Shown one piece after another: positions 33,374-42,885 of a stretch of 64,000 nucleotides of DNA; position 1 is the first letter of the stretch; each line of letters starts with the position of its first letter. The translations under genes and the position numbers were made by a program. Location: NCBI GenBank assembly GCA_002862125.1, contig PHSP01000001.1:186001-250000 (forward strand). The letters run 5' to 3'. Under the pieces are notes generated by a model that saw only the letters and a program-made list of their open reading frames with translations, had not been told where the DNA came from and searched no databases. Source of the stretch: Methylobacter sp. KS41 (GTDB lineage Bacteria > Pseudomonadota > Gammaproteobacteria > Methylococcales > Methylomonadaceae).

Positions 33374-33943
33374 ATGGCCAGTTATAGCACCAATGAATTT
33401 AAAGCCGGGTTAAAAGTGATGTTGGATAATGACCCTTGCGCGATAATCGAAAATGAATTTGTGAAACCGGGTAAGGGTCAAGCCTTTAACCGGGTAAAAA
33501 TCAGAAATCTTAAAACAGGCCGGGTGATTGAGAGAACTTTTAAATCAGGCGACTCTCTTGAAGGGGCTGATGTGGTTGATGTTGAGATGCAATATCTGTA
33601 TAACGACGGCGAATTCAGACACTTTATGGCACCGGATACCTTTGAGCAGTATCAGTGTGATGAAAAAGCTGTCGGTGAAGCGGGTAAGTGGCTTAAAGAT
33701 CAGGATTCCTGTACCGTCACCTTATGGAATGATGCGCCGTTGTCGGTTTCGCCGGCCAATTTTGTTGAGCTGGCTATTGTTGAAACCGATCCGGGCGTGC
33801 GTGGCGACACCTCCGGCGGCGGCGGTAAACCGGCGTCGTTGGAGACCGGCGCAGTGGTGAGGGTGCCTTTATTTGTGCAACAGGGCGAAGTCATTAAGGT
33901 CGATACTCGCACCGGTGAATATATTTCGCGTGTAAAAGAATAG
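33374..33943 (+). CDS. efp: Elongation factor P
   Basis: A 189-aa translation factor that rescues ribosomes stalled at polyproline. The start is the ATG at 33374, 4 bases after GAGG, giving [14 protein letters not shown]; the upstream in-frame start at 33353 is rejected. Lys34 in VKPGKGQAF is the beta-lysylation site, and both modifying enzymes are encoded on either side. The three OB-like domains end with [12 protein letters not shown]. It overlaps the GTG start of epmA by one base. Confidence 0.97.
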   Translation: MASYSTNEFKAGLKVMLDNDPCAIIENEFVKPGKGQAFNRVKIRNLKTGRVIERTFKSGDSLEGADVVDVEMQYLYNDGEFRHFMAPDTFEQYQCDEKAVGEAGKWLKDQDSCTVTLWNDAPLSVSPANFVELAIVETDPGVRGDTSGGGGKPASLETGAVVRVPLFVQQGEVIKVDTRTGEYISRVKE

Positions 33944-34923
33944 TGCCGGAAGATTGGCAGCCGGCATGCCCGTTAGAGCTTTTGCGCTTAAGGGCTCAAG
34001 TATTCGCGGATATCCGGAGGTTTTTTTCTGCAAGAGCAGTGCTTGAAGTTGAAACGCCACTGCTTAGTCATAGTAGCGGAACAGATCCGCAGTTAGATTT
34101 TTTTACTAGTGATTATTGTTTGCCGCCACGGCGGCGCACGTTGTTTCTCCAAACTTCGCCTGAGTTTGCCATGAAGCGTCTGCTTGCATCTGGAAGCGGC
34201 TCCATTTATCAAATATGTAAAGCATTCAGGAATGGTGAATCGGGACGCTTTCATAATCCTGAATTCACGCTATTGGAGTGGTACCGGGTCGGCTTTATGT
34301 TGCCTCAATTAATGGATGAAATCGCCGAATTGATAGCGGTTTTGTTTAACGGCCGCAAGACTTTAAACCCGCCGCAGCGGATTAGTTACCAGGAAATTTT
34401 TCAGCGTTATACGGGTTTGGATCCTTTAGTATTTTCATATCAGGATTATTGTGCTTACGCATGGGATAATAACCAGCCTGAAGCGGTGAGTATTTGTGGA
34501 AATGATCATGGCTTATGGCTGGATTTTATTTTCAGCCATAACGTTCAGCCGCATTTGGGTGAAAACACACTGTGCATGGTTTATAGTTACCCCGCCTGTC
34601 AGTCGTCATTAGCGCGCATTAATGAAAGCAACTCTCAAGTTACCGATCGGGTCGAAATTTATATAAACGGCATTGAAATCGGCAATGGCTATTATGAATT
34701 AACCGATGCGAAAGAGCAGGAAAGGCGATTCGATAAGGAAATTGCCATCAGGCGGCAAAGAAAACGCCCTGTTACAGTCAAGGATGAGCATCTTATCGCT
34801 GCAATGGAAGCTGGACTGCCGGAATGTTCTGGTATGGCCATTGGCCTGGATCGTTTACTGATGGTGTTGATAAGCAGTGCAAATATTAATGATGTACTTA
34901 ATTTCCCTATATGCAGGGCTTAA
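33943..34923 (+). CDS. epmA: EF-P--(R)-beta-lysine ligase EpmA
   Basis: A 326-aa class II lysyl-tRNA-synthetase-like enzyme without an anticodon-binding domain, which attaches beta-lysine to Lys34 of EF-P. Class II motifs: RRTLFLQTSPEFAMKRLLASG, FRNGESGRFHNPEFTLLEWYR and GMAIGLDRLLMVL. It starts at GTG overlapping the last base of the efp stop codon, so expression is coupled to efp. No frameshift is seen. Confidence 0.96.
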   Translation: MPEDWQPACPLELLRLRAQVFADIRRFFSARAVLEVETPLLSHSSGTDPQLDFFTSDYCLPPRRRTLFLQTSPEFAMKRLLASGSGSIYQICKAFRNGESGRFHNPEFTLLEWYRVGFMLPQLMDEIAELIAVLFNGRKTLNPPQRISYQEIFQRYTGLDPLVFSYQDYCAYAWDNNQPEAVSICGNDHGLWLDFIFSHNVQPHLGENTLCMVYSYPACQSSLARINESNSQVTDRVEIYINGIEIGNGYYELTDAKEQERRFDKEIAIRRQRKRPVTVKDEHLIAAMEAGLPECSGMAIGLDRLLMVLISSANINDVLNFPICRA

Positions 34924-34945
34924 GCGTGCTCAACACTTACGGTGT

Positions 34946-34951
34946 TATAAT
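34946..34951 (+). promoter_or_regulatory. Possible -10 box upstream of bamA
   Basis: A perfect TATAAT at 34946-34951 lies in the 78-bp gap between epmA and bamA, 50 bases before the bamA start. No convincing -35 box is seen. Confidence 0.35.
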
Positions 34952-35001
34952 CAATATTCTTATAGCTTTTAGACCATGATGTTATATTTTTAGCTGCCTA
35001 C

Positions 35002-37320
35002 ATGAAATCAAATATTTTTTCTTGCTTGTTATTGCTGGGTCTGCTGCTTGTGTCTTATGGAGTTAAATGTGACGAAGAATTCGTTGTTAAAGATATTCAA
35101 GTCAGAGGCCTGCAGCGCATCTCTCTGGGCACCGTTTACAATTATCTTCCAGTTAATGTCGGTGAAAAATTTTCATTAGACAATGTTGCACCCGCAATAA
35201 GGGCTTTGTTTAAAACAGGTTTTTTTAAAGACGTGTCAATGGAACGGGAAGGCTCAACGTTAATTGTCACTGTGGTTGAGCGTCCCTCCATAGCAAAGAT
35301 CATTTTTGAAGGCAATAAAGATCTCAGTAAAGAAGACTTGACAAAAGCGCTGGATAAAATCGGGTTGGCTGAAGGTAAGATATTTGACCGGCAGGTTTTG
35401 GACAAGGTAGAACAGGAATTAACGCGCCAATATCTCAGTCATGGTAAATATGGCTTAAAGATTAAAACAGACGTTACGAATTTGACCCGGAACCGTGTTG
35501 GCATCCATATCAAAATTTCTGAAGGCAGAGTTACCAAAATCAAGCAGATTAACATTGTCGGCAATAAAGCCTTTGATGATAAAACACTGTTGAGTAAATT
35601 TGAATTAAGCACTCCCAATTTGCTATCTTTTTACACTAAAAACGACCAGTACTCAAAGCAAAAATTATCTGCTGATCTGGAGACCTTGAGGTCTTATTAT
35701 CTGGACCGCGGTTATATCAACTTTTCAGTTGAATCCACTCAGGTGGCCATTACGCCGGATAAAAAAGATATATATGTCACCATCAATGTTAAAGAAGGCG
35801 ATGTTTTCAGGCTATCCAAAGTAAAGCTGACGGGTAATTTGGTGGTGCCTCCCGAGCAATTGATTAAGCTGGTCAGCTTGGGGCCCGGCGAAATATTTTC
35901 CAGAAAAAATGCTACTGAAACCTCTAAAGCCATTCAGGATCGCTTGGGTGATGAAGGCTATGCTTTTGCAAACGTTAACATGGTGCCTGAAATCAACGAA
36001 GGCCAAAAAACTGTTGAAATGACCTTCTTTGTCGATCCGGGTAAACGTGTTTACGTTCATCGTATTAATATGCACGGTAACACAAAAACCCGTGACGAGG
36101 TATTGCGTAGAGAAATGCGCCAAATGGAAGCCAGTTGGGCTTCAAGTTCAAAAATTGAGCGATCAAAAACCCGCCTTGAACGTTTGGGCTATTTCGAATC
36201 CGTCAATGTGGAAACGCCGCAGGTAGCCGGCGCCGCTGATCAGATTGATGTTAATTATACAGTGGTGGAAAAGGCTTCCGGTAATTTGTCTGCAGGGGTG
36301 GGATACTCTCAGGTTCAAGGCATCGTATTAAATGCCAATATTGCCCAGGATAACGTTTTTGGTTCGGGTAAGCGGGTGAATGTGGCCTTTAATAACAGCA
36401 CGTATTTGACGAGTTATCAGTTTGGCTTTTTTAACCCCTATTTTACAACGGATGGCGTTAGCCAGGGGTATAATATTGGCTATACCAAGCGAAATGCCGG
36501 AGCAATCAATATCGCCAACTATAATACCAACATTGCGAATGCCGGCATCAATTTCGGCATTCCCTTGAATGAATTCGACCAATTAGCCTTTAATGCTGAT
36601 GTAAAACATACCGACTTATCGGCCACAGCGTATTCATCCACGCAAATCCGGCAATTTATAGCGCAAGAAGGCAGTAAATTCTGGACCTTTGGCCCCGGAA
36701 TCACCTGGTCTCACGATACTCTTAACCGGGCAATATTTCCTAGTAGTGGGGGTCAACAACGTTTGAGCGCAATAATGATGGTTCCCGGCAGCACTCTGGA
36801 ATATTATAAAGTCGGCTACAAGCAGCAACGTTATTTTCCTTTGTCGAAGGATTTTACGTTCAAGTTGAATGGCGAAATCGGTTACGGAGCAGGTTATGGA
36901 AAAACTACATCGTTACCCTTCTTTGATAATTATTTTATGGGAGGAACGGGTTCGGTACGAGGTTTTAGAAATAATACGCTTGGACCGAGAGATTCCAATG
37001 GATACCCTCTCGGCGGTTCCAGTAAAATTGTCGGGAATGCGGAATTGTTTTTCCCTGTTCCTTTCTTCTCAGAGACAAAGTCCGTCAGATTGGGAACCTT
37101 TTTTGACGCAGGCGCCCTCAATGACAGCTTTTCAATAAATAACATGAAATATTCGGCGGGTATCTCAGGCGAGTGGTTGTCCCCATTCGGAGCATTATCC
37201 GTTAGTGCGGCATACCCTTTGAATAAAGGGACATATACCTATGATCCAGTTCCAGGCGTATCCGTTACTCAAAAGGATCAAACACAGTTCTTCCAATTCA
37301 ACTTTGGGCAAAACTTCTGA
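35002..37320 (+). CDS. bamA: Outer membrane protein assembly factor BamA
   Basis: A 772-aa Omp85 protein that inserts beta-barrel proteins into the outer membrane. A signal peptide (MKSNIFSCLLLLGLLLVSYGVKC) precedes five POTRA domains (about 25-425; for example FVVKDIQVRGLQRISLGTVYNYLPV) and a 16-strand barrel. The barrel has the conserved VRGF (FMGGTGSVRGFRNNTLGP) and ends in a C-terminal Phe (FQFNFGQNF). rseP, which precedes bamA in E. coli, is absent here; epmA is upstream instead. Confidence 0.97.
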   Translation: MKSNIFSCLLLLGLLLVSYGVKCDEEFVVKDIQVRGLQRISLGTVYNYLPVNVGEKFSLDNVAPAIRALFKTGFFKDVSMEREGSTLIVTVVERPSIAKIIFEGNKDLSKEDLTKALDKIGLAEGKIFDRQVLDKVEQELTRQYLSHGKYGLKIKTDVTNLTRNRVGIHIKISEGRVTKIKQINIVGNKAFDDKTLLSKFELSTPNLLSFYTKNDQYSKQKLSADLETLRSYYLDRGYINFSVESTQVAITPDKKDIYVTINVKEGDVFRLSKVKLTGNLVVPPEQLIKLVSLGPGEIFSRKNATETSKAIQDRLGDEGYAFANVNMVPEINEGQKTVEMTFFVDPGKRVYVHRINMHGNTKTRDEVLRREMRQMEASWASSSKIERSKTRLERLGYFESVNVETPQVAGAADQIDVNYTVVEKASGNLSAGVGYSQVQGIVLNANIAQDNVFGSGKRVNVAFNNSTYLTSYQFGFFNPYFTTDGVSQGYNIGYTKRNAGAINIANYNTNIANAGINFGIPLNEFDQLAFNADVKHTDLSATAYSSTQIRQFIAQEGSKFWTFGPGITWSHDTLNRAIFPSSGGQQRLSAIMMVPGSTLEYYKVGYKQQRYFPLSKDFTFKLNGEIGYGAGYGKTTSLPFFDNYFMGGTGSVRGFRNNTLGPRDSNGYPLGGSSKIVGNAELFFPVPFFSETKSVRLGTFFDAGALNDSFSINNMKYSAGISGEWLSPFGALSVSAAYPLNKGTYTYDPVPGVSVTQKDQTQFFQFNFGQNF

Positions 37321-37329
37321 GAAGTTGTT

Positions 37330-37357
37330 TTGGTTTAATGGGCTTATCCTCTATAAT
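37330..37357 (+). promoter_or_regulatory. Putative promoter of skp
   Basis: TTGGTT (37330-37335) and TATAAT (37352-37357) are 16 bp apart in the 103-bp gap after bamA, so skp may have its own promoter. Confidence 0.45.
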
Positions 37358-37423
37358 TGAACGAAATTTAATTTCTTTTTATTCATATTTTAATTTAACT
37401 ATTAACCGGAGATCGATTTAACA

Positions 37424-37924
37424 ATGAAAAAGAATATAGCTTTATTTTTAGGCCTGTTGTTTGTTACGAATATTAGTTATGCTGACTTAAAAATTGGCTT
37501 TGTCAATATACCAGCCGTTCTTGAAAAAGCTCCCCAAGCTGAAAAAGCTAAAAAACGTTTGGAACAAAAGTTTTCACCAAGGGACAAGCAGTTGGTTGCT
37601 CAACAAAAAGAAATTCAAGGTCTGGAAGAAAAACTGACTAAGGATGCTTCGGTGATGAGTGATTCGGAGAAAGCTAATCTTGAAAGAGATATTTTGAATA
37701 AAAAACGGGATGCAAAAAGATCTCAGCAGGAATTCAGCGAAGACTTTAATGCCAGCCGCAATGAAGAATTGGGTAAACTGCAACGTCGTATCGTTGAAGC
37801 GGTCCGGGCTATAGCCAAAGATGAAGATTATGACTTATTGCTTACTGATGGCGTCATTTATGCCAAAGACCAGTTTGATATAACGGCTCAAGTTCAAAAA
37901 AAGTTAGCAACGATGCCTGAATAA
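37424..37924 (+). CDS. skp: Periplasmic chaperone Skp (OmpH)
   Basis: A 166-aa periplasmic chaperone for unfolded outer-membrane proteins. It has a signal peptide ending near [11 protein letters not shown]. The core is the Skp tentacle: a long charged coiled coil at about 40-120 ([31 protein letters not shown]). The C-terminal strand region [22 protein letters not shown] is conserved. It sits between bamA and fabZ as usual, but lpxD, normally next, is missing. Confidence 0.94.
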   Translation: MKKNIALFLGLLFVTNISYADLKIGFVNIPAVLEKAPQAEKAKKRLEQKFSPRDKQLVAQQKEIQGLEEKLTKDASVMSDSEKANLERDILNKKRDAKRSQQEFSEDFNASRNEELGKLQRRIVEAVRAIAKDEDYDLLLTDGVIYAKDQFDITAQVQKKLATMPE

Positions 37925-37977
37925 GTAACGCACTTCTAATTAAGCCCTCCCTTTTTTACTTAAAGCAACTCTCAATC

Positions 37978-38421
37978 ATGTCTATTACATTAGATATTTT
38001 ACAAATACAGGCATTCTTGCCGCATCGGTATCCTTTTTTATTAATTGACAAAGTGATTGAGTGCGAACCAGGGTCGAGACTGTTAGGAGTGAAAAACGTC
38101 ACTTATAACGAACCTTTTTTTCAAGGCCATTTCCCCCAAAAACCTATTATGCCTGGCGTGCTGATTTTAGAAGCATTGGCGCAGTCGACCGGTCTGTTAG
38201 CATCTGAAACGGCCGGTGACGAGTTGAAAGGAATGATTTATTATCTGGTGGGTATTGATAAAGCCAAGTTTAAAAGGCCTGTTGTTCCGGGAGACCAATT
38301 GATGCTGGAATCAAGGTTCATCAAAAGTAAACGCAATATCTGGGCATTTGAATGCCGCGCAGAAGTTGACGGCGAATTTGTCGCAAGCGCCGAAATCAGA
38401 TGTGCCGCGGTGGTAGACTAA
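37978..38421 (+). CDS. fabZ: 3-hydroxyacyl-ACP dehydratase FabZ
   Basis: A 147-aa hot-dog-fold enzyme dehydrating beta-hydroxyacyl-ACP in fatty acid synthesis. The motif [13 protein letters not shown] holds the catalytic His; [23 protein letters not shown] holds the catalytic Glu on the central helix. Length is typical. lpxA begins one base after the stop codon. Confidence 0.97.
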   Translation: MSITLDILQIQAFLPHRYPFLLIDKVIECEPGSRLLGVKNVTYNEPFFQGHFPQKPIMPGVLILEALAQSTGLLASETAGDELKGMIYYLVGIDKAKFKRPVVPGDQLMLESRFIKSKRNIWAFECRAEVDGEFVASAEIRCAAVVD

Positions 38422-38422
38422 T

Positions 38423-39193
38423 TTGATTGATCCATCTGCCATAATTGATAGCCGCGCTGAATTAGCCGATGATGTGACCGTTGGCGCTTTTTCAGTCATA
38501 GGTCCGGATGTAAAAATTGATACAGGCACGGTCATTGGCCCGCATGTTGTTATTAAGGGTCCGACAACCATCGGGAAGAAGAATTGTATCTATCAATTCA
38601 CCTCAATCGGCGAAGATCCCCAAGACAAAAAATATGCGTCCGAGGTAACACGGCTTGAAATCGGTGACAGGAATACCATTCGGGAATTTACTTCAATGCA
38701 CCGGGGAACGCAGCAAGATAACAGCGTTACCAAGATAGGCAATGATAACCTGTTTATGGCCTACACGCATGTGGCCCATGATTGCATTATTGGCGATCAT
38801 GTCATTATGGCCAATGGAGCATCGTTGGCGGGGCATGTGCATCTGAATAATCACGCAATCCTGGGCGGGTTTACCTTGGTGCACCAGTTCACCCAGATAG
38901 GTCAATTCAGCTTTGCGGCTATGGGCAGTGCGATTACCCAGGATATACCGCCTTTTATTATGGTTGGCGGCAAGCCCACCCGGCCCCATGGCATCAACTC
39001 AGTCGGCATGGAACGTAATGACATATCGGCTGAAGATATCAGATTGATCAGAAATGCTTATAAAATAATCTATAAAATGAACTTACGATTGGAAGACGCC
39101 ATAGAGAAAATGGAAGATATGGCGAGTGACAGTAAACAAATAGCTGATATGGTCAGCTTTTTGCGTAATGTACGCAGAGGTATCTTGCGCTAG
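38423..39193 (+). CDS. lpxA: UDP-N-acetylglucosamine acyltransferase LpxA
   Basis: A 256-aa cytoplasmic enzyme adding the first acyl chain in lipid A synthesis. It has a left-handed parallel beta-helix of hexapeptide repeats (AIIDSRAELADDVTVGAFSVIGPDVKI and following) and the catalytic His in YTHVAHDCIIGDH. The start is TTG, required because family members begin MIDPTAII and no ATG fits. It follows fabZ by one base, so coupling is likely. lpxB, usually next, is absent and rnhB follows after 78 bp. Confidence 0.96.
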   Translation: MIDPSAIIDSRAELADDVTVGAFSVIGPDVKIDTGTVIGPHVVIKGPTTIGKKNCIYQFTSIGEDPQDKKYASEVTRLEIGDRNTIREFTSMHRGTQQDNSVTKIGNDNLFMAYTHVAHDCIIGDHVIMANGASLAGHVHLNNHAILGGFTLVHQFTQIGQFSFAAMGSAITQDIPPFIMVGGKPTRPHGINSVGMERNDISAEDIRLIRNAYKIIYKMNLRLEDAIEKMEDMASDSKQIADMVSFLRNVRRGILR

Positions 39194-39271
39194 GTTCCGA
39201 TGTCCTAGTAGGGATAAGTTTGTTTGAGCAAGAGCCAAAATTTTAAGTCCGTTCCATAAGCAATTATTGTA

Positions 39272-39883
39272 ATGGACAGCGACGTTTTCATCAAAACCGC
39301 ACAAAGCTTTCTGGTTGCTGGCGTTGATGAAGCCGGGCGCGGACCACTTGCTGGTCCGGTGGCGGCGGCGGCTGTAATTCTTGATCCATTGCGGCCCATT
39401 GACGGCTTAGCCGACTCCAAGCAAATCGGTGAGCGTAAGCGGGACAGCCTTTTTGAAATTATTAAGGTATGCTCATTAAGTTGGTCCGTGGGAACAGCCA
39501 GCGTTGAAGAGATTGATGAGCTTAATATTCTTCAGGCAACGCTTCTTGCCATGCGCCGTGCTGTGCTGGGCTTAGCGATTCAACCTGATAAAGTTTTAAT
39601 TGATGGCGACCAACTTCCTGATCTGCCTGTTCCTGCCAGGGCGATTGTTAAAGGCGATAGTAAAGTGAAGGCAATCAGTGCGGCTTCTATAGTGGCAAAA
39701 GTTGTGCGGGACGGTATCATGAACGACTATTACAAAAAATATCCCGATTTTTCCTTCCATCAACATAAAGGCTACGGCACTAAGCAGCATTTGGCCGAGA
39801 TTGAACAATTCGGTTTTTTGCCTGTACACAGAAAAACATTTAATCCTGTTAAGACAATGATAATTCGGCAAAATATAAAATAG
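39272..39883 (+). CDS. rnhB: Ribonuclease HII
   Basis: A 203-aa enzyme cutting RNA in RNA/DNA hybrids at single ribonucleotides. The motif VAGVDEAGRGPLAGPV carries the catalytic Asp and Glu; VLIDGDQLPDLP and KAISAASIVAKVVRD follow with the remaining acidic residues, then SFHQHKGYGTKQH. Length matches the family. It closes the lipid A/outer-membrane cluster as in E. coli. Confidence 0.96.
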   Translation: MDSDVFIKTAQSFLVAGVDEAGRGPLAGPVAAAAVILDPLRPIDGLADSKQIGERKRDSLFEIIKVCSLSWSVGTASVEEIDELNILQATLLAMRRAVLGLAIQPDKVLIDGDQLPDLPVPARAIVKGDSKVKAISAASIVAKVVRDGIMNDYYKKYPDFSFHQHKGYGTKQHLAEIEQFGFLPVHRKTFNPVKTMIIRQNIK

Positions 39884-40039
39884 ATTCGTCTGTAATCCGC
39901 CATTCTTTCCAGTAAATAAATATGTGCCGGTTGAATCAAAGGTTCAATTTTTTCCGGTATTATGTAGCAAGAGCACAAAGCCTATAAGCAGGTAGCCCAT
40001 TAAAATATCCGCTATCTTAAAGAAAAAGCGGATAAAGAA

Positions 40040-40495
40040 ATGGCAGAACCCCACGTTATAAGCGCATTGACGGAAAAACTCTCAGAGCTTACTGGATTGA
40101 TTGCGCGCCATCGCAAAGAAATAGCCAGGCTATCGTCCGAGGTAAATATACTGGATGCCACCATCAAGCTCTTTGATCCTGAATACCGTATAAACACCAT
40201 CAAGCCAAAGCGTTACCATCGAAGAAATTATTTTTTCAAGCATGGCGAAGCTCATAAGCTATTGCTGGATATTATCAGAGAGGCCAGAAAATCCATAAAT
40301 CCCATAGAAATTGCAGAAGAAGCCCGGCGCCGAAAAGGTTTAGAACTGGATGCTGATCAATTATCAGCATTCAAAGCAACCATTGGCACAGCACTTAGTC
40401 GTCAACGTAGATTAGAGTTAATATCTGACTCTTGGATATTTTCCTCTTTCAGATACTCAGCATGTATTAAGCGCCTTGATATTTCATGCTCATAA
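40040..40495 (+). CDS. Hypothetical coiled-coil plus helix-turn-helix protein
   Basis: A 151-aa protein. The N-terminus MAEPHVISALTEKLSELTGLIARHRKEIARLSSEVNILDATIKLFDPEY is a coiled coil found in a family of hypothetical proteins common on mobile DNA. A winged-helix-like segment follows (HKLLLDIIREARKSINPIEIAEEARRRKG). After RQRRLELISDSW the sequence (IFSSFRYSACIKRLDISCS) looks unlike a natural tail, so the end may be altered by recombination. The function is unknown; it may bind DNA. It is not clearly linked to its neighbours. Confidence 0.6.
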   Translation: MAEPHVISALTEKLSELTGLIARHRKEIARLSSEVNILDATIKLFDPEYRINTIKPKRYHRRNYFFKHGEAHKLLLDIIREARKSINPIEIAEEARRRKGLELDADQLSAFKATIGTALSRQRRLELISDSWIFSSFRYSACIKRLDISCS

Positions 40496-40958
40496 TAGCG
40501 GGCTATGTTATCGTGTTGCATACTTTGATGATCTCCAATGGTTAGAATTTAATGCAGCTGATCCAGAACTAATGTTGGTTTATACTCCGCGCGGCCATTT
40601 TTGCGGAAAATCGTTTTGCCATTACATTTAAACAGGGTTGATTATGAAAAGGATAAGGCAATCAGCTAACTAAACTTGGACTTGAACTGGCAATTTTATT
40701 ATCAATCCTGCTAACAGCGTAAATGGCTCGATTTGTGTGTTAGACAGGATAGCCTAACGTGATTCCCAGCCGTTATGACGATTTCTCCGAATAGCTGAAT
40801 CCACGAATGATTAGATTTGCATGTTATAAAAGTTGAGTTAAGCTGAAACCGTAATATTGAAATAAAAGCTCGTTTTACTAAGAAAAAATAATCGAATTTT
40901 AGCTGTAATGGTGTTATTTCCGCAGGCAGCATCATTAAAAAATCAAAATTTAAGTTGA
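40496..40958. other. Intergenic stretch with a possible coding remnant
   Basis: No intact gene is seen. In the +1 frame relative to the upstream gene, an open stretch ending at 40631 reads VAYFDDLQWLEFNAADPE, then a few more codons and a stop. It lacks a clear start and could be a remnant. From 40632 to 40958 nothing is recognised. Confidence 0.4.
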
Positions 40959-41471
40959 GTGATCCTCTCAACTGGGAGTGGTATTGCAGTGCAAATTAAA
41001 TTTTCATTTAATTCATCCAAGCCGGTTGCTGGTGAAGCAAGTATTGAGATCAACAAATCGATTCATGATGTATTTTCGTATATTGGCGAGCATTTTTATG
41101 AGAACTATCCTAAATGGGCAGTAGAAGTTGTTGAATTGGAGCCCTTGGATGGTAAAAAGGTTTTTGTAGGCGCCAAAGCAAGGCAAGTTCGTCATGACCA
41201 AGGAGCGACAATAGAATCTGTTTTTGAAATTACCCGTTATCAACCCGTAATGATGCTTACTTTTAAAGGCTTGACGGAGCCCTATGTACATAGTTATTTT
41301 CTGGAAAGTGACGAAGAAAATAAATCCACCCGGTTGACCTTTCGTTTTGAGTTGACAGAAATAGAGGTTTTTATGCGGCCCTTTCAAAAACTGATAAGAA
41401 CTGCCATTGAAGACGGTGCAGAAAACACGGTTGAAAATATTAAAAAGTTAATCGTCGGTGGCCCAAACTAA
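40959..41471 (+). CDS. SRPBCC (START-like) family protein
   Basis: A 170-aa protein of the helix-grip SRPBCC superfamily: EASIEINKSIHDVFSYIGEHFYENYPKW at the N-terminus, a central beta sheet, and a long C-terminal helix (MRPFQKLIRTAIEDGAENTVENIKKLI). Such proteins bind hydrophobic ligands such as lipids or polyketides; the ligand cannot be read from the sequence. The start is GTG at 40959; a GTG at 40989 is also possible. It is the first gene of a same-strand run with short gaps that includes the LOV protein and msrPQ. Confidence 0.77.
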   Translation: MILSTGSGIAVQIKFSFNSSKPVAGEASIEINKSIHDVFSYIGEHFYENYPKWAVEVVELEPLDGKKVFVGAKARQVRHDQGATIESVFEITRYQPVMMLTFKGLTEPYVHSYFLESDEENKSTRLTFRFELTEIEVFMRPFQKLIRTAIEDGAENTVENIKKLIVGGPN

Positions 41472-41512
41472 TACCGGTCGCTACCTAATAATTTTAAAAA
41501 TTGGAAATTAAT

Positions 41513-41965
41513 ATGCCTTTTATAGTTGAAAAAGATAGCGGTCTTATTCCTCAAGTACTGTCCTCTATTTTAGACGAGTGTGTTAACGGTGTCACTTTGG
41601 CTGACCCGGATTTAGAGGATGCGCCCCTCGTATATGCCAATAAAGCCTTTGAGCGTTTAACGGGTTATAGCCAGGAAGAAATCATAGGTCGTAATTGCCG
41701 TTTTCTTCAGGGCGAAGAAAGAGAACAACCCGGACGTTATCAAATTAAAGAGGCAATGGCAAAACATGAGACGGTTGAAGTCACGTTGCGTAATTATAAA
41801 AAAGACGGAACCTTGTTTTTTAATAAACTGAAGATAACGCCCTTGTTCGATAGAAAGCAACGCGTTATTTATTACCTGGGTGTGCAGTACGATATTACGG
41901 ACAAGATTATCGCCGGCAATGAAATTAAAGAGCTAACAGATTTATTAAATGCCAAGCCAAAATAA
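41513..41965 (+). CDS. Stand-alone LOV (blue-light sensing PAS) protein
   Basis: A 150-aa flavin-binding photoreceptor domain without an output module. The photoactive motif GRNCRFLQGEE holds the adduct-forming Cys. The flavin contacts are also in place: Asn in LRNYKKDGTLFFNKL and Gln in YLGVQYDIT. The N-cap (LSSILDECVNGVTLADPDLEDAPLVYANKAFERLTGY) and a C-terminal helix (DKIIAGNEIKELTDLLN) flank the core, as in short LOV proteins of Pseudomonas. The ATG at 41513 is preferred over the TTG at 41501. It is 41 bases from the SRPBCC gene and 44 from the next, so it is probably cotranscribed with them. Confidence 0.92.
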   Translation: MPFIVEKDSGLIPQVLSSILDECVNGVTLADPDLEDAPLVYANKAFERLTGYSQEEIIGRNCRFLQGEEREQPGRYQIKEAMAKHETVEVTLRNYKKDGTLFFNKLKITPLFDRKQRVIYYLGVQYDITDKIIAGNEIKELTDLLNAKPK

Positions 41966-42009
41966 CAGCCAAGGCTTACGATAATAATGCAAAACAATGA
42001 GGTTAATTT

Positions 42010-42828
42010 ATGAATGATAAAAATGATGGTGGTGACATGCTTTTTATTCAGGGCTTATTCGGTCTTGCGATAATCGCTTTTATCGCACTGATAGTCATCG
42101 AGAAGCGTCATCCCTATCGTCAATTTCCTCAGAAAATTTACAAAGAATCATTTTTTACTAACACCACGGCATTTTTGGTCAACAACCTGATTTTGTCAGT
42201 AATACGGGCCTCATCCTTATTTTTTGTCGCGCAACAGTTTGCCTCTTTTGGCTTATTAAGCGGTTTGGATAATGGACCTGTGAAATGGCTGCTTGCGTTT
42301 GCTCTTTTTGATTTGGCTATCTACCTTTGGCACTATGCTAGTCACCACAACGACTTTTTGTGGCGATTTCATAAAATTCATCATAGTGATAAGGGCTTTA
42401 ATGTTTCTACCGGATTTCGCTTTCACATATTCGATTTATTACTGGAACTTATTTATAAAAGTGTTTTCGTTGTCGTTATTGGTGTGAATGCGTATCTGGT
42501 GCTTGCCATAGAGGTTGTTGAGTTATTTTTCATATTTTTTCATCATGCCAATATTCGTGTTCGTAATGAACAGCTTATATCTCAAGTGTTTATTACGCCT
42601 TCATTACATAGAACCCATCATTCGACCTTACGTGCCGAACACGACAGTAACTATGGAATTGTTTTTTCAGTCTGGGACAACCTTTTTGGAACCCGGAAAG
42701 ATCTGGTGCCTGAAAATATCGGCCTCGATTTGATTGAAGCGGGGAATTATGTACAACTTTTTTCTCTGGCCTTCATAACAGAACTAAAAGTAAAAAAACT
42801 ATGGGCATGGATTCCCAAAGGAAAATAA
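42010..42828 (+). CDS. Sterol desaturase / fatty acid hydroxylase superfamily protein
   Basis: A 272-aa integral membrane di-iron oxygenase-like protein. Histidine clusters appear in order: HYASHH, HKIHH, FRFH, HH in FFHHANIRV, and HRTHHSTLRAEHDSN, forming the di-iron ligand pattern. About four transmembrane segments alternate with these motifs. The family hydroxylates or desaturates lipids, sterols and carotenoids; the substrate here is unknown. It lies between the LOV gene and msrP in the same orientation. Confidence 0.87.
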   Translation: MNDKNDGGDMLFIQGLFGLAIIAFIALIVIEKRHPYRQFPQKIYKESFFTNTTAFLVNNLILSVIRASSLFFVAQQFASFGLLSGLDNGPVKWLLAFALFDLAIYLWHYASHHNDFLWRFHKIHHSDKGFNVSTGFRFHIFDLLLELIYKSVFVVVIGVNAYLVLAIEVVELFFIFFHHANIRVRNEQLISQVFITPSLHRTHHSTLRAEHDSNYGIVFSVWDNLFGTRKDLVPENIGLDLIEAGNYVQLFSLAFITELKVKKLWAWIPKGK

Positions 42829-42885
42829 CAAGGGATAGCCTGTCCCGATTTACGTGGATTGATTAGCTGTCAGGTCGCTAAAGCA

